The notes below the pieces were generated by a model. The model was given only the letters and a program-made list of their open reading frames with translations, was not told the DNA's origin and did not search any database. Positions 16,715 to 24,441 of a DNA stretch of 64,000 nucleotides are shown here, one piece after another. This DNA comes from Streptomyces sp. GQFP (lineage in GTDB: Bacteria; Actinomycetota; Actinomycetes; Streptomycetales; Streptomycetaceae). Where the stretch lies: assembly GCF_021545335.1 (NCBI RefSeq), contig NZ_CP089312.1, forward strand, positions 2,914,001 to 2,978,000. The letters are read 5' to 3'. The translations under genes were made by a program, and so were the position numbers. Position 1 is the first letter of the stretch, and each line of letters starts with the position of its first letter.

Positions 16715-18145
16715 ATGACGAAGCCCGGAACCACCGTGGCGGCGGAGTACGAGGAATCCCCGGAGCCCTGGCTCTCGGAGCCCGCCGATCCCTCCGCTCC
16801 CGCCCCGCGCGTCCCCCGGCGCCGTGGCATCGAGCTGGTCCTGATCGTCGCGGCCGTCCTCCTCTCCGTGTACGGCTACTGCGATGTCGGCCTCGCGAAG
16901 AACGGCACGCTCCCGCCCGGCGCCGCCGGCTACGGCGCCGGGCTCGGTGTGCTCGCGCTCCTCGCCCATCTCGCGGTACGCCGGTGCGCCCCTTGCGCCG
17001 ACCCGCTCCTGCTCCCCATCGGCGTGCTGCTCAACGGCCTCGGCCTGGTCCTGATCTACCGGCTCGACCTGGAGACGCCGGGGCACCGGGCCGCGCCCAC
17101 CCAACTCGTCTGGTCCACGGTCGGCGTGGCCCTGTTCATCGTGGTCGTCGTGCTGCTGCGCGACCACCGGGTCCTCCAGCGCTACGCGTACGTGTGCGTG
17201 GCCGCCGCCCTCGTCCTCCTCACCCTCCCGATCTTCTTCCCCTCGGTGAACGGGGCCCGCATCTGGATCCGGATCGCCGGATTCTCCATCCAGCCGGGCG
17301 AGTTCGCGAAGGTGCTGCTCGCGGTCTTCTTCGCCGCGTATCTCGCCGCCAACCGCAAGGCGCTCGCGTACACCGGCCGCCGCATCTGGCGCTTCAACCG
17401 CCTCCAACTGCCCACCGGACGGGTCCTCGGCCCGATCGTCGCGATCTGGCTGATCAGCGTCGGCGTACTGATCCTGGAGCGCGACCTCGGCACCTCGCTG
17501 CTCTTCTTCGGCCTCTTCGTGGTCATGCTGTACGTCGCCACGGGCCGCACCGGCTGGATCGCGGTCGGGCTGCTGCTGGCCGCGCTGGGCGCCTTCGCCG
17601 TCGGCACCCTCGAACCGCACGTCCACAGCCGGGTCGAGGACTGGCTGCACCCGTTCGCGACGATCGAGGCGGGCCAGGGCCCCAACCAGCTCTCCCAGTC
17701 GCTGTTCGCGTTCGCGGCGGGCGGCATCCTCGGCACCGGCCTCGGTCTCGGCCACTCGATCCTGATCGGCTTCGCCGCCAAGTCGGACTTCATCCTGGCG
17801 ACGGCGGGCGAGGAACTGGGCCTGGCGGGCCTCTCCGCGATCGTGATCCTGTACGCCCTCCTCGTGGAGCGCGGCTACCGGGCGGGCCTCTCCCTCCGCG
17901 ACCCCTTCGGCCGCCTGCTCGCCGTCGGCCTCTCCTCGATCGTGGCGCTCCAGGTGTTCGTCATCGCGGGCGGCGTCTCCGGCCTCATCCCGCTCACCGG
18001 CATGGCGATGCCGTTCCTCGCGCAAGGGGGCTCGTCCGTGGTCACCAACTGGATCATCGTGGCGCTGCTGATCCGGATCAGCGACTCGGCCAGGCGAGGG
18101 TACGACGGCGACGGGCGCCCCACACCAGGAAGAGACACCCCGTGA
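16715..18145 (+). CDS. SEDS-family peptidoglycan polymerase (FtsW/RodA/SpoVE)
   Basis: 476 residues with a cytosolic Pro/Glu-rich N-terminus (about 1-38) and about ten hydrophobic helices. Characteristic SEDS segments are present: NGARIWIRI, then FSIQPGEFAKVLL, LERDLGTSLLFFG, and the terminal PLTGMAMPFLAQGGSS. It would polymerise lipid II glycan strands at the membrane with a cognate class B PBP, which is the very next gene, overlapping by 4 bp (GTGA). It lacks a division-gene context, so it is more likely an accessory or sporulation/elongation SEDS than the division FtsW. Confidence 0.93.
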   Translation: MTKPGTTVAAEYEESPEPWLSEPADPSAPAPRVPRRRGIELVLIVAAVLLSVYGYCDVGLAKNGTLPPGAAGYGAGLGVLALLAHLAVRRCAPCADPLLLPIGVLLNGLGLVLIYRLDLETPGHRAAPTQLVWSTVGVALFIVVVVLLRDHRVLQRYAYVCVAAALVLLTLPIFFPSVNGARIWIRIAGFSIQPGEFAKVLLAVFFAAYLAANRKALAYTGRRIWRFNRLQLPTGRVLGPIVAIWLISVGVLILERDLGTSLLFFGLFVVMLYVATGRTGWIAVGLLLAALGAFAVGTLEPHVHSRVEDWLHPFATIEAGQGPNQLSQSLFAFAAGGILGTGLGLGHSILIGFAAKSDFILATAGEELGLAGLSAIVILYALLVERGYRAGLSLRDPFGRLLAVGLSSIVALQVFVIAGGVSGLIPLTGMAMPFLAQGGSSVVTNWIIVALLIRISDSARRGYDGDGRPTPGRDTP

Positions 18146-19620
18146 AGAGAAACGCGCGCCCGATGACGCGCTGCATCAAGCACGCGGCAGTCTTCTGCGC
18201 CCTGCTCCTGCTCGCCCTGCTCGTCAACATCACCCGCGTCCAGGTCGTCCAGGCCCAGCGGTACGACGACAACCCGGCCAACCGCCGCCAGGTGATCGCC
18301 CGTTACGGCCAGCCGCGCGGCGCCATCCTGGTCGGCGAGCGGCCGGTCACCGGGTCCACGGACACCGGGGAGCAGCTCCGCTACGAACGGACGTACAGGG
18401 ACGGCCCGTTGTACGCCCCGATCACCGGCTTCTCCTCCCAGGTGTACGGCACGACGTTCCTGGAGCACACGGAGGACGGCATCCTCTCGGGCACCGACCC
18501 GATGCTCTCCCCGTTCCCGCTGTGGAACGACGTGACGCGGGCCCAGAACCCCGGCGGCGAGGTGGTGACGACCATCAACGCGCAAGCCCAACAAGCCGCC
18601 TACGACGGCCTGAACGGCCGCAAGGGCGCGGTAGCGGCGGTGGAACCGTCGACGGGCCGCATCCTGGCCCTGGTCTCGACCCCTTCCTACGACCCGACCT
18701 CCCTCTCCGGCAACGGGCGTTCGGTGGAACGAAGTTGGCGACGCCTCAACGACGACCCGGACAAGCCGATGCTCAACCGGGCGGTACGGCAGACATATCC
18801 GCCGGGTTCGACGTTCAAGGTGGTGACGGCGGCGGCGGCTCTGGACGCGGGGGTGATCACCGACTTGGACGAGCGGACCCACTCCCCCGACCCGTACCGC
18901 CTCCCCGGCACCTCGACAAGGCTGACGAACGAGGGCGACGGCTGTGCGGACGTGTCACTGAGGGAGGCGTTCACCTGGTCGTGCAACACGGTCTTCGCCA
19001 AGCTGGGAGTGGACGTGGGCGTCGCCGACCTGGCGGCCACGGCGGACGGCTTCGGCTTCAACGACGCGGGGCTGCGGATCCCGTTCTCGGTGGCGCCGAG
19101 CACGTTCGACACGCATGTGGACAAGGCGCAGTTGGCGCTGTCCGCGATCGGCCAGTACAACACACGGGCGACGCCGTTGCAGATGGCGATGGTAGCGGCG
19201 GCGGTGGCGGCCGGCGGCCAGGTGCCGTCCCCCTACCTGGTGGAACGCACAACAACAGCACGCGGCACGACAGTCGCCACGTCAGGCGTACGACGCCAGC
19301 ACCGGGCGATGCATCCGTCGACCGCCGTACGGATGCGGGAGCTGATGCGGGACGTGGTGGAGCGGGGCACCGGCAGGAACGCGGCGATCCCCGGCGCGGT
19401 CGTCGGCGGCAAGACCGGCACCGCCCAGCACGGCATCGGCAACTCCGGCACGCCGTACGCCTGGTTCGTCTCCTGGGCCCAGGGCGAACGCGACGTCGAG
19501 CCGTCGGTCGCCGTCGCGGTAGTGGTCGAGGACGCCTCGGCCGACCGGACGGACATCAGCGGGGGTGGGGTGGCTGCGCCGATCGCTCGGGGGGTGATGG
19601 AGGCGGTGCTCGGCGGATGA
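18142..19620 (+). CDS. class B penicillin-binding protein (PbpA-like transpeptidase)
   Basis: 492 residues from GTG 18142, which overlaps the SEDS stop and is preceded by AGGAAGAG. One N-terminal membrane anchor (about 14-32) is followed by a dimerisation module and the transpeptidase domain with all three active-site motifs: STFK (in YPPGSTFK), SCN (in TWSCNTVF) and KTGTA. It cross-links peptides of nascent glycan made by the partner SEDS protein. The tight overlap argues for co-translation and complex formation. Confidence 0.95.
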   Translation: MKRNARPMTRCIKHAAVFCALLLLALLVNITRVQVVQAQRYDDNPANRRQVIARYGQPRGAILVGERPVTGSTDTGEQLRYERTYRDGPLYAPITGFSSQVYGTTFLEHTEDGILSGTDPMLSPFPLWNDVTRAQNPGGEVVTTINAQAQQAAYDGLNGRKGAVAAVEPSTGRILALVSTPSYDPTSLSGNGRSVERSWRRLNDDPDKPMLNRAVRQTYPPGSTFKVVTAAAALDAGVITDLDERTHSPDPYRLPGTSTRLTNEGDGCADVSLREAFTWSCNTVFAKLGVDVGVADLAATADGFGFNDAGLRIPFSVAPSTFDTHVDKAQLALSAIGQYNTRATPLQMAMVAAAVAAGGQVPSPYLVERTTTARGTTVATSGVRRQHRAMHPSTAVRMRELMRDVVERGTGRNAAIPGAVVGGKTGTAQHGIGNSGTPYAWFVSWAQGERDVEPSVAVAVVVEDASADRTDISGGGVAAPIARGVMEAVLGG

Positions 19621-19704
19621 GACACACGTGCTGATGCCTGGGGGTGGATCACGCAGCCCGGCGCTCACGGGGTGCCGGGTTGGACGGGCGCGAAGCGCCC
19701 TCCT

Positions 19705-19749
19705 AGGGGCGCGGGGAACTGCGCGAACAACCCCCACCGCCCCGCAGCC
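19705..19749 (+). repeat. interspersed GC-rich repeat, copy 2
   Basis: Copy in plus orientation in the gap between the convergent PBP and proline-rich membrane protein genes; variant with GAACAACCCCCACCGCCCC in the second half. Copy 3 follows 27 bp later. Confidence 0.85.
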
Positions 19750-19776
19750 GAACGGATCGGGACGGGCGGGGCTTTT

Positions 19777-19821
19777 AGGGGCGCGAGGAACTGCGCGAAC
19801 AACCCCCACCGCCCCGCAGCC
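19777..19821 (+). repeat. interspersed GC-rich repeat, copy 3
   Basis: Direct repeat of copy 2 with the GAGG variant in the first arm (GGGGCGCGAGGAACTGCGCG). It ends 29 bp before the stop of the convergent gene, consistent with a transcription-end role. Confidence 0.85.
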
Positions 19822-19850
19822 AAGCAACCGGCCAGCCGACGGAGTCCAAC

Positions 19851-20696
19851 TCAGCCGAGCGGCTTCCTGATCTCGCCTCGGATCTTGACGGCGGTCTCGG
19901 CGGCAGCCGCCAAATCCACCTCCGCCGGCTTCTTCGTGACCGTGTCAGCCGTGATCTCGGCGATCGACGCACCGGTGTTGCCGTCCACCCACCCACAGAC
20001 AGGAATGGTGACCTCCGTACCGAGCTGGGTCTGGACAAGCACCTCGCAGGTGACGGTGACATCGGAGCCCGCCGGCTTGAAGTCCTTCGGCTTGACGGCG
20101 ACCTTGGCACCCTCCCCGCCCGCCGCGCCCTCCATCATGTTGTCGCGCGCAAGGTCGGTGTTCTTGAACCGCCCGTACATACCAGAGATCACCAGCGTCC
20201 CCGCGGCCTGGTCGCCACCCAGGCTGTACTGACCGACAACCGCCTTGGTATCCCGCGCATCCCAGGCACCGTCGGCCTCCTCCTCGATGGCCTGCCCCTC
20301 GGTGCCGGAGAGGTCACCGGCCAGCTCGTACCTCTCGTCGAGCACCTTCTGCGGCAGCGTCAGTTTGTACTCCGCCTCGGGAAAACCGGTGTCGGACTTC
20401 ACCCCGATCCAGACGAGCGCGGCGACGCCCGCCACGACCAGCACGACAACACCACCGACGATGCCGAGGATCAGCCCGAGCCGGCTCTTCTTCGGCGGCG
20501 GGGGCGGCGCACCCCAGGGCGCGGGAGCGGGCGCGCCGTAGGGCCCCTGCTGCCCGTAGGGGAACGGGGGCGGCGGCTGCTGCTGACCGTACGGCCCTTG
20601 AGGTGGGCCCGGATACGGCTGCTGCCCATAAGGGCCCGAAGTCGGGGGCGGGCCGTAGGGGTTGTCGGGCGGCTGGGGCGGCGGAGTCGTGGACAC
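19851..20696 (-). CDS. proline/glutamine-rich single-pass membrane protein
   Basis: About 281 residues from the GTG at 20696 (VSTTPPPQPPDNPYG); an ATG at 20738 with GGAAAG upstream is an alternative that would add 14 residues. The first about 75 residues are PPP/PYGQQ/GPYG repeats, followed by basic KKSR, one transmembrane helix (about 78-100) and an extracytoplasmic domain of about 180 residues with two Cys (CEV and VCGW) probably disulfide-bonded. Such proteins are common in Streptomyces and of unknown function. It is convergent with the PBP gene and divergent from the diiron oxygenase. Confidence 0.75.
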   Translation of the reverse strand: MSTTPPPQPPDNPYGPPPTSGPYGQQPYPGPPQGPYGQQQPPPPFPYGQQGPYGAPAPAPWGAPPPPPKKSRLGLILGIVGGVVVLVVAGVAALVWIGVKSDTGFPEAEYKLTLPQKVLDERYELAGDLSGTEGQAIEEEADGAWDARDTKAVVGQYSLGGDQAAGTLVISGMYGRFKNTDLARDNMMEGAAGGEGAKVAVKPKDFKPAGSDVTVTCEVLVQTQLGTEVTIPVCGWVDGNTGASIAEITADTVTKKPAEVDLAAAAETAVKIRGEIRKPLG

Positions 20697-20826
20697 GCCA
20701 CGCACGCTACTGCACTTGGGTGACGAGATAAGCCCCATATAAGTCTTTCCAAGTCCCCGCGCATGGCTACGCGTAAGTAGCCCCCAGGGGATTGACCCTC
20801 TTGCTGACAAGCGGTCTCATAAGACC

Positions 20827-21756
20827 GTGACGACAGTGACGGAAGCCGAGATACTCCGCGACGCGCTGGGCGTGCTCAAGGACCGGGAACACGTGGCCGA
20901 ACGGCTCCTCGAAGCGTCCGCCAAGCACTCCTTCGACCCCGACAAGGAGCTGGACTGGGACGCGCCCTTCGAGGACGGCAAGTGGTTCTGGCCGCCTGAG
21001 CTGGTCTCCCTGTACGGCACGCCGATGTGGAAGCGGATGAGCGAGGAGCAGCGCATCCTGCTCTCCCAGCATGAGTCGGCGGCGCTCGCCTCGCTCGGGA
21101 TCTGGTTCGAGATCATCCTGATGCAGCTCCTCGTACGGCACATCTACGACAAGGCGGCGACGAGCGCGCACGTCCGCTACGCGTTGACGGAGATCGAGGA
21201 CGAGTGCCGGCACTCGAAGATGTTCGCCCGGCTGATCAGCCGTTGCGGCACCCCGTACTACCCGGTCAGCCGGCTCCACCAGAACCTGGGCCGGTTCTTC
21301 AAGACGGTGTCCACGACGCCCGGTTCGTTCACAGCGACGCTGCTCGGTGAGGAGGTGCTCGACTGGATGCAGCGGCTGACGTTCCCGGACGAGCGGGTGC
21401 AGCCGCTGATCAGGGGGGTCACTCGCATCCACGTGGTGGAGGAGTCCCGCCATGTCCGCTACGCCCGCGAGGAACTCCGCCGCCAGATGGTGACGGCCCC
21501 CAGGTGGTCCCAGGGCTTCACCCGGGTCACCTCCGGCGAGTTCGCCCGCGTGTTCTCGGTCGCGTTCGTCAACCCTGACGTGTACGCGAACGTGGGGCTG
21601 AACAGGGCGGAGGCGGTGGCCCAGGTGCGGGCGAGCGGGCATCGCCGGGAGGTCATGCAGACCGGCGCGAAGAAACTGACGGACTTCCTGGACGACATCG
21701 GGGTCCTGCGAGGTGCCGGGCGGCGGCTGTGGAGGTCTTCGGGACTCCTGGCTTGA
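20827..21756 (+). CDS. AurF-like diiron oxygenase
   Basis: 309 residues from GTG 20827. Carboxylate/histidine ligand motifs of non-haem diiron N-oxygenases are visible: a Glu helix (HESAALASLGIWFEI), EIEDECRHSKMF and VEESRHVRYAREEL. This is the AurF (p-aminobenzoate N-oxygenase) pattern. Substrate unknown; no arylamine biosynthesis genes lie nearby. A TetR regulator follows 316 bp downstream after a repeat-rich gap. No good ribosome site precedes the GTG, and a second in-frame GTG is at 20836. Confidence 0.75.
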   Translation: MTTVTEAEILRDALGVLKDREHVAERLLEASAKHSFDPDKELDWDAPFEDGKWFWPPELVSLYGTPMWKRMSEEQRILLSQHESAALASLGIWFEIILMQLLVRHIYDKAATSAHVRYALTEIEDECRHSKMFARLISRCGTPYYPVSRLHQNLGRFFKTVSTTPGSFTATLLGEEVLDWMQRLTFPDERVQPLIRGVTRIHVVEESRHVRYAREELRRQMVTAPRWSQGFTRVTSGEFARVFSVAFVNPDVYANVGLNRAEAVAQVRASGHRREVMQTGAKKLTDFLDDIGVLRGAGRRLWRSSGLLA

Positions 21757-21770
21757 ATCCAGGGTGCGCC

Positions 21771-21806
21771 CCGGTGGGGGCTGGTCGCGCAGTTCCCCGC
21801 GCCCCT
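21771..21806 (-). repeat. interspersed GC-rich repeat, copy 4 (inverted)
   Basis: Core unit on the minus strand, 14 bp after the stop of the diiron oxygenase gene. Opposite in orientation to copies 5-7, so it can pair with each of them to make long hairpins. Confidence 0.85.
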
Positions 21807-21834
21807 AAAGACAAAGCCCCGGCCCTGCGGCCCG

Positions 21835-21862
21835 AAAAGCAAGGGGCGCAGCCCCTGCTTTT
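21835..21862. terminator. hairpin between repeat copies 4 and 5
   Basis: AAAAGC, an extra A, AGGGGC and then GCAGCCCCTGCTTTT form a stem of about 12 bp with one bulge and a very short loop, with A-run on one side and T-run on the other. Plausible bidirectional terminator for the oxygenase gene. Confidence 0.6.
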
Positions 21863-21863
21863 C

Positions 21864-21908
21864 AGGGGCGCGAGGAACGGCGCGAGCAACCCCCACCGCC
21901 CCACAGCC
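21864..21908 (+). repeat. interspersed GC-rich repeat, copy 5
   Basis: Diverged copy: GAACGGCGCGAGCAAC replaces GAACTGCGCGACCAGC, and CCACAGCC replaces CCGCAGCC at its end. Confidence 0.8.
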
Positions 21909-21936
21909 AAACGAACCGGGACGCACGGAGCCTTTC

Positions 21937-21981
21937 AGGGGCGCGAGGAACTGCGCGACCAGCCCCCACCGGCCCGCAGCC
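21937..21981 (+). repeat. interspersed GC-rich repeat, copy 6
   Basis: Close to the consensus with the CACCGGCCCGCAGCC ending; flanked by the same CCTTTCAGG lead as the neighbouring copies. Confidence 0.85.
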
Positions 21982-22008
21982 AAACGAATCGGGACGGACA
22001 GGGCCTTT

Positions 22009-22036
22009 AGGGGCGCGGGGAACGGCGCGACCAGCC
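22009..22036 (+). repeat. interspersed GC-rich repeat, copy 7 (truncated)
   Basis: Only the first 28 bp of the unit are recognisable before it diverges just ahead of the TetR gene start at 22073. Confidence 0.7.
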
Positions 22037-22072
22037 ACGACGCACCCCCACCCGCCCGACTACCCTGCACAC

Positions 22073-22729
22073 ATGCCCCCTGCCGCCCCCGCCTACCGCC
22101 GTCTGAACGTCGAGGAGCGGCGCAGCCAGCTCCTCGAAGCCGCCCTCACCCTCTTCGCCCACCGCACCCCCGAAGAGGTCTCCCTCGACGACGTCGCAGA
22201 GGCAGCCGGAGTCTCCCGCCCCCTCGTGTACCGCTACTTCCCCGGCGGCAAGCAGCAGCTGTACGAGGCCGCACTCCGTTCCGCCGCCGAGGAACTCGAA
22301 CTCTGCTTCGACGAACCCCCGGAGGGGCCCCTCCTCGCCCGCCTCTCCCGCGCCCTCGACCGCTACCTCACCTTCGTCGACGAGCACGACGCCGGCTTCA
22401 GCGCCCTCCTCCAGGGCGGCAGCGTCGTCGAGACGTCCCGTACGACGGCCATAGTGGACCGGGTCCGCCGTACCGCCGCCGAGCACATCCTCAGCCATCT
22501 CGGGGTCGTCGAACCCGGCCCCCGGCTCCGGATGACCGTACGGATGTGGATCACCGCGGTCGAGGCCGCCTCGCTGATCTGGCTGGACGAGGACAAGGAG
22601 CCGCCGGTGGACGAGCTGCGGGACTGGCTGGTGGAACAGTTCACGGCGGTGCTGACGGTGACGGCCGGCCGCGACCCGCAGACCGCCGCCGTCGTACGCG
22701 ACGCCCTGAGCGCGGATACCGGAAACTGA
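22073..22729 (+). CDS. TetR-family transcriptional regulator
   Basis: 218 residues. The N-terminal HTH (about 15-65) shows the family pattern: RRSQLLEAALTLF, then VSLDDVAEAAGVSRPLVYRYFPGG, where the recognition helix is followed by the Tyr-x-Tyr-Phe turn. The C-terminal helical region (about 75-218) would bind a ligand and dimerise. It follows the diiron oxygenase gene on the same strand and is only 4 bp from the next small gene, so it may control either. Ligand unknown. Confidence 0.92.
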   Translation: MPPAAPAYRRLNVEERRSQLLEAALTLFAHRTPEEVSLDDVAEAAGVSRPLVYRYFPGGKQQLYEAALRSAAEELELCFDEPPEGPLLARLSRALDRYLTFVDEHDAGFSALLQGGSVVETSRTTAIVDRVRRTAAEHILSHLGVVEPGPRLRMTVRMWITAVEAASLIWLDEDKEPPVDELRDWLVEQFTAVLTVTAGRDPQTAAVVRDALSADTGN

Positions 22730-22733
22730 TCCC

Positions 22734-23057
22734 GTGAAGAGCCAAGACACCGCCTTCGAGGGCGGCCCCCTGGACGGCCGTGTGCTGTCCATCCTGCTCG
22801 GGCCGACCGGCCATCCCCCGAAGACGTACAAGGTCCCGGTGCCGGACGCGGCCGGCGGCCCGCCCACCGTGCTGGTCTACCGGCGCGTGCCGAAGGGACG
22901 GCCGGGAAAGCTGGGTCTGCACCCGGGCTGGAAGTACGAGTACGACCCGGAGGGAAAGCCGGCCGACGGCAAGCTGCGCTGGCCGTGGTCGAAACCGGCC
23001 GCCGGACCGGTTCCAGGCGCCACGCCGCAGGGCAAGCCGGAAGACACCGACGGGTGA
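22734..23057 (+). CDS. conserved hypothetical protein, 107 aa
   Basis: 107 residues from GTG 22734, 4 bp after the TetR stop, probably co-transcribed. It begins KSQDTAFEGGPLDGRVLSIL, then has a YKVPVPD strand, a VYRRVP motif and WKYEYDPEGK, and ends in a Pro/Gly-rich polar tail. No transmembrane helix, signal or catalytic motif is seen. The EGGPLDG and terminal YEYD pattern recalls small all-beta proteins often found in phage and actinobacterial genomes. No function assigned. Confidence 0.7.
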   Translation: MKSQDTAFEGGPLDGRVLSILLGPTGHPPKTYKVPVPDAAGGPPTVLVYRRVPKGRPGKLGLHPGWKYEYDPEGKPADGKLRWPWSKPAAGPVPGATPQGKPEDTDG

Positions 23058-23148
23058 CGAGGTTGGGCCGAACCGCGCACGCTCGCCGCGCGGACCTCGC
23101 GCCCGCGTCACAAGCTCGCGGTGCGGAGCGGAAGGGCTGCCCCGCACC

Positions 23149-23157
23149 GGAGGTGAT
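23149..23157 (+). promoter_or_regulatory. near-perfect Shine-Dalgarno deciding the GTG start at 23161
   Basis: GGAGGTGAT is fully complementary to the 16S 3' end and ends 3 nt before GTG 23161; the signal peptide starts exactly there, which settles the start of the NlpC/P60 gene against longer in-frame alternatives. Confidence 0.85.
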
Positions 23158-23160
23158 GAC

Positions 23161-24441
23161 GTGTCAGGAAGGCTTCTGCGTCTGGTCTGTACGGCGGCGA
23201 TGGCAGCCGGCACACTCCTCGCACCCGTCCCCGCCCTGGCCGCACCGGACCCGAGCCCGAGCCTGAGCCCCGCAGCGACCGAATCCTCCGCCGAGCCCGC
23301 CCCCGGCATTGGGTCCCCCTCCCAGCCCGCCCCGGCGACCGACTCCCCGACCGAGCCCGTCACCGAGCCCACCGCTCTCATCCCCCAGCCCGACGAGCCC
23401 TCCGTCGCCGACCTCCTCACAGACCTTCAGCAGCTCTACCGCGAGGCCGAGCAGGCCACCCACACCTACGACGCCACCGCCGAGCGGCTGAAGCGGCAGC
23501 GCGCCGAGGTACAACGCCTTGACCGGCAGCTCGTGCGCGCCCGGCTCGCTCTGCACGAGCGGCGCGGTGCCCTCGGCCGGCTCGCCCGGCAGCAGTACCA
23601 GAACAGCACCGACATCTCCCCGTACGTCCAGCTGCTGCTGGCCCGCGATCCGCAGCACGCCCTCGAACAGGGCCATGTGATCCGCCAGTTGGCGCTGGAG
23701 CGGGCCGAGACGGTGGGCCGGCTGGTCGGCGGCGAACGGCGCACCGGCGGTCTGGCGCGCGCGGCGCGGGCCGCACTGGACGAGCAACTCACCCTCGCCG
23801 AACGGCAGAAGCGCGCCCGGGACTCCGTACGGGAACGGCTCAGGGAGGTCGAGGAGCTGCTCGCCTCCCTCAGCACCGAACAGCTCGGCGAGCTGGCCGA
23901 GTTGGAACGTGCCGACGAAGTCCCCGAGGAGCAGCGGGAGTTCGTCACCTCCGGGGCCCTCAGCGCCGGACGGAAGCCGTCCCAGGACGGTGAGCAGGCC
24001 CTGCGGCACGCGGTGGCGCAGCTCGGGAAACCGTACGAGTGGGGTGCGGAGGGGCCGGCGTCCTTCGACTGCTCGGGGCTGACCTCGCAGGCCTGGGAGA
24101 AGGCAGGGCGGCCCATCCCCCGGACCAGCCAGGAGCAGTGGGCGCGGCTGCCGCACATCCCGCTGGCCGAGCTGCGCCCCGGTGACCTGGTCGTCTACTT
24201 CCCCGGGGCGACGCATGTGGCCCTGTATCTGGGGGACGGCATGGTCGTACAGGCGCCGCGACCGGGGGCCAGGATCAAGGTGTCGCCGCTCTCGGCCAAC
24301 CCGGTGCTGGGCGCCGTACGACCGGACCCGGACGGGGAGCCCCTGCGGCGCTACACACCGCCGAAGCTCCCCGCCGACGCCACGGCGGGCCCGGACGAGG
24401 GCTACGACTCGGCCATCGCTCCCGCGACCGAACCCAGGTAG
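23161..24441 (+). CDS. secreted NlpC/P60 peptidoglycan endopeptidase with coiled-coil region
   Basis: 426 residues. A signal peptide (cleavage near ALA, residue 28) is followed by a Pro/Ser/Glu-rich linker (about 29-85), a long coiled-coil segment (about 88-265) rich in Arg/Glu/Leu heptads, and a C-terminal NlpC/P60 domain with Cys304 in FDCSGLTSQAW and His352 in GATHVALYLGDG. This architecture is that of RipA/CwlO-like D,L-endopeptidases which cut stem peptides; the coiled coil is usually where an FtsEX-type or other regulator acts. The last 40 nt overlap the 3' end of the convergent monooxygenase gene. Confidence 0.92.
   Translation: MSGRLLRLVCTAAMAAGTLLAPVPALAAPDPSPSLSPAATESSAEPAPGIGSPSQPAPATDSPTEPVTEPTALIPQPDEPSVADLLTDLQQLYREAEQATHTYDATAERLKRQRAEVQRLDRQLVRARLALHERRGALGRLARQQYQNSTDISPYVQLLLARDPQHALEQGHVIRQLALERAETVGRLVGGERRTGGLARAARAALDEQLTLAERQKRARDSVRERLREVEELLASLSTEQLGELAELERADEVPEEQREFVTSGALSAGRKPSQDGEQALRHAVAQLGKPYEWGAEGPASFDCSGLTSQAWEKAGRPIPRTSQEQWARLPHIPLAELRPGDLVVYFPGATHVALYLGDGMVVQAPRPGARIKVSPLSANPVLGAVRPDPDGEPLRRYTPPKLPADATAGPDEGYDSAIAPATEPR

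Larger units (their letters stand above)
21757..22072. other. repeat-filled intergenic gap (316 bp)
   Basis: No gene. The gap holds four copies of the interspersed GC-rich repeat (one inverted, three direct), a hairpin, and a recurring linker of CAAACGAATCGGGACGGACA type between copies. The arrangement suggests stepwise accumulation of the element here. Confidence 0.8.

Noticed and set aside
21757..22072. Repeat-rich gap considered as a CRISPR array
   Set aside because: Copies vary in sequence, orientation and spacing, and there are no unique equal-length spacers.
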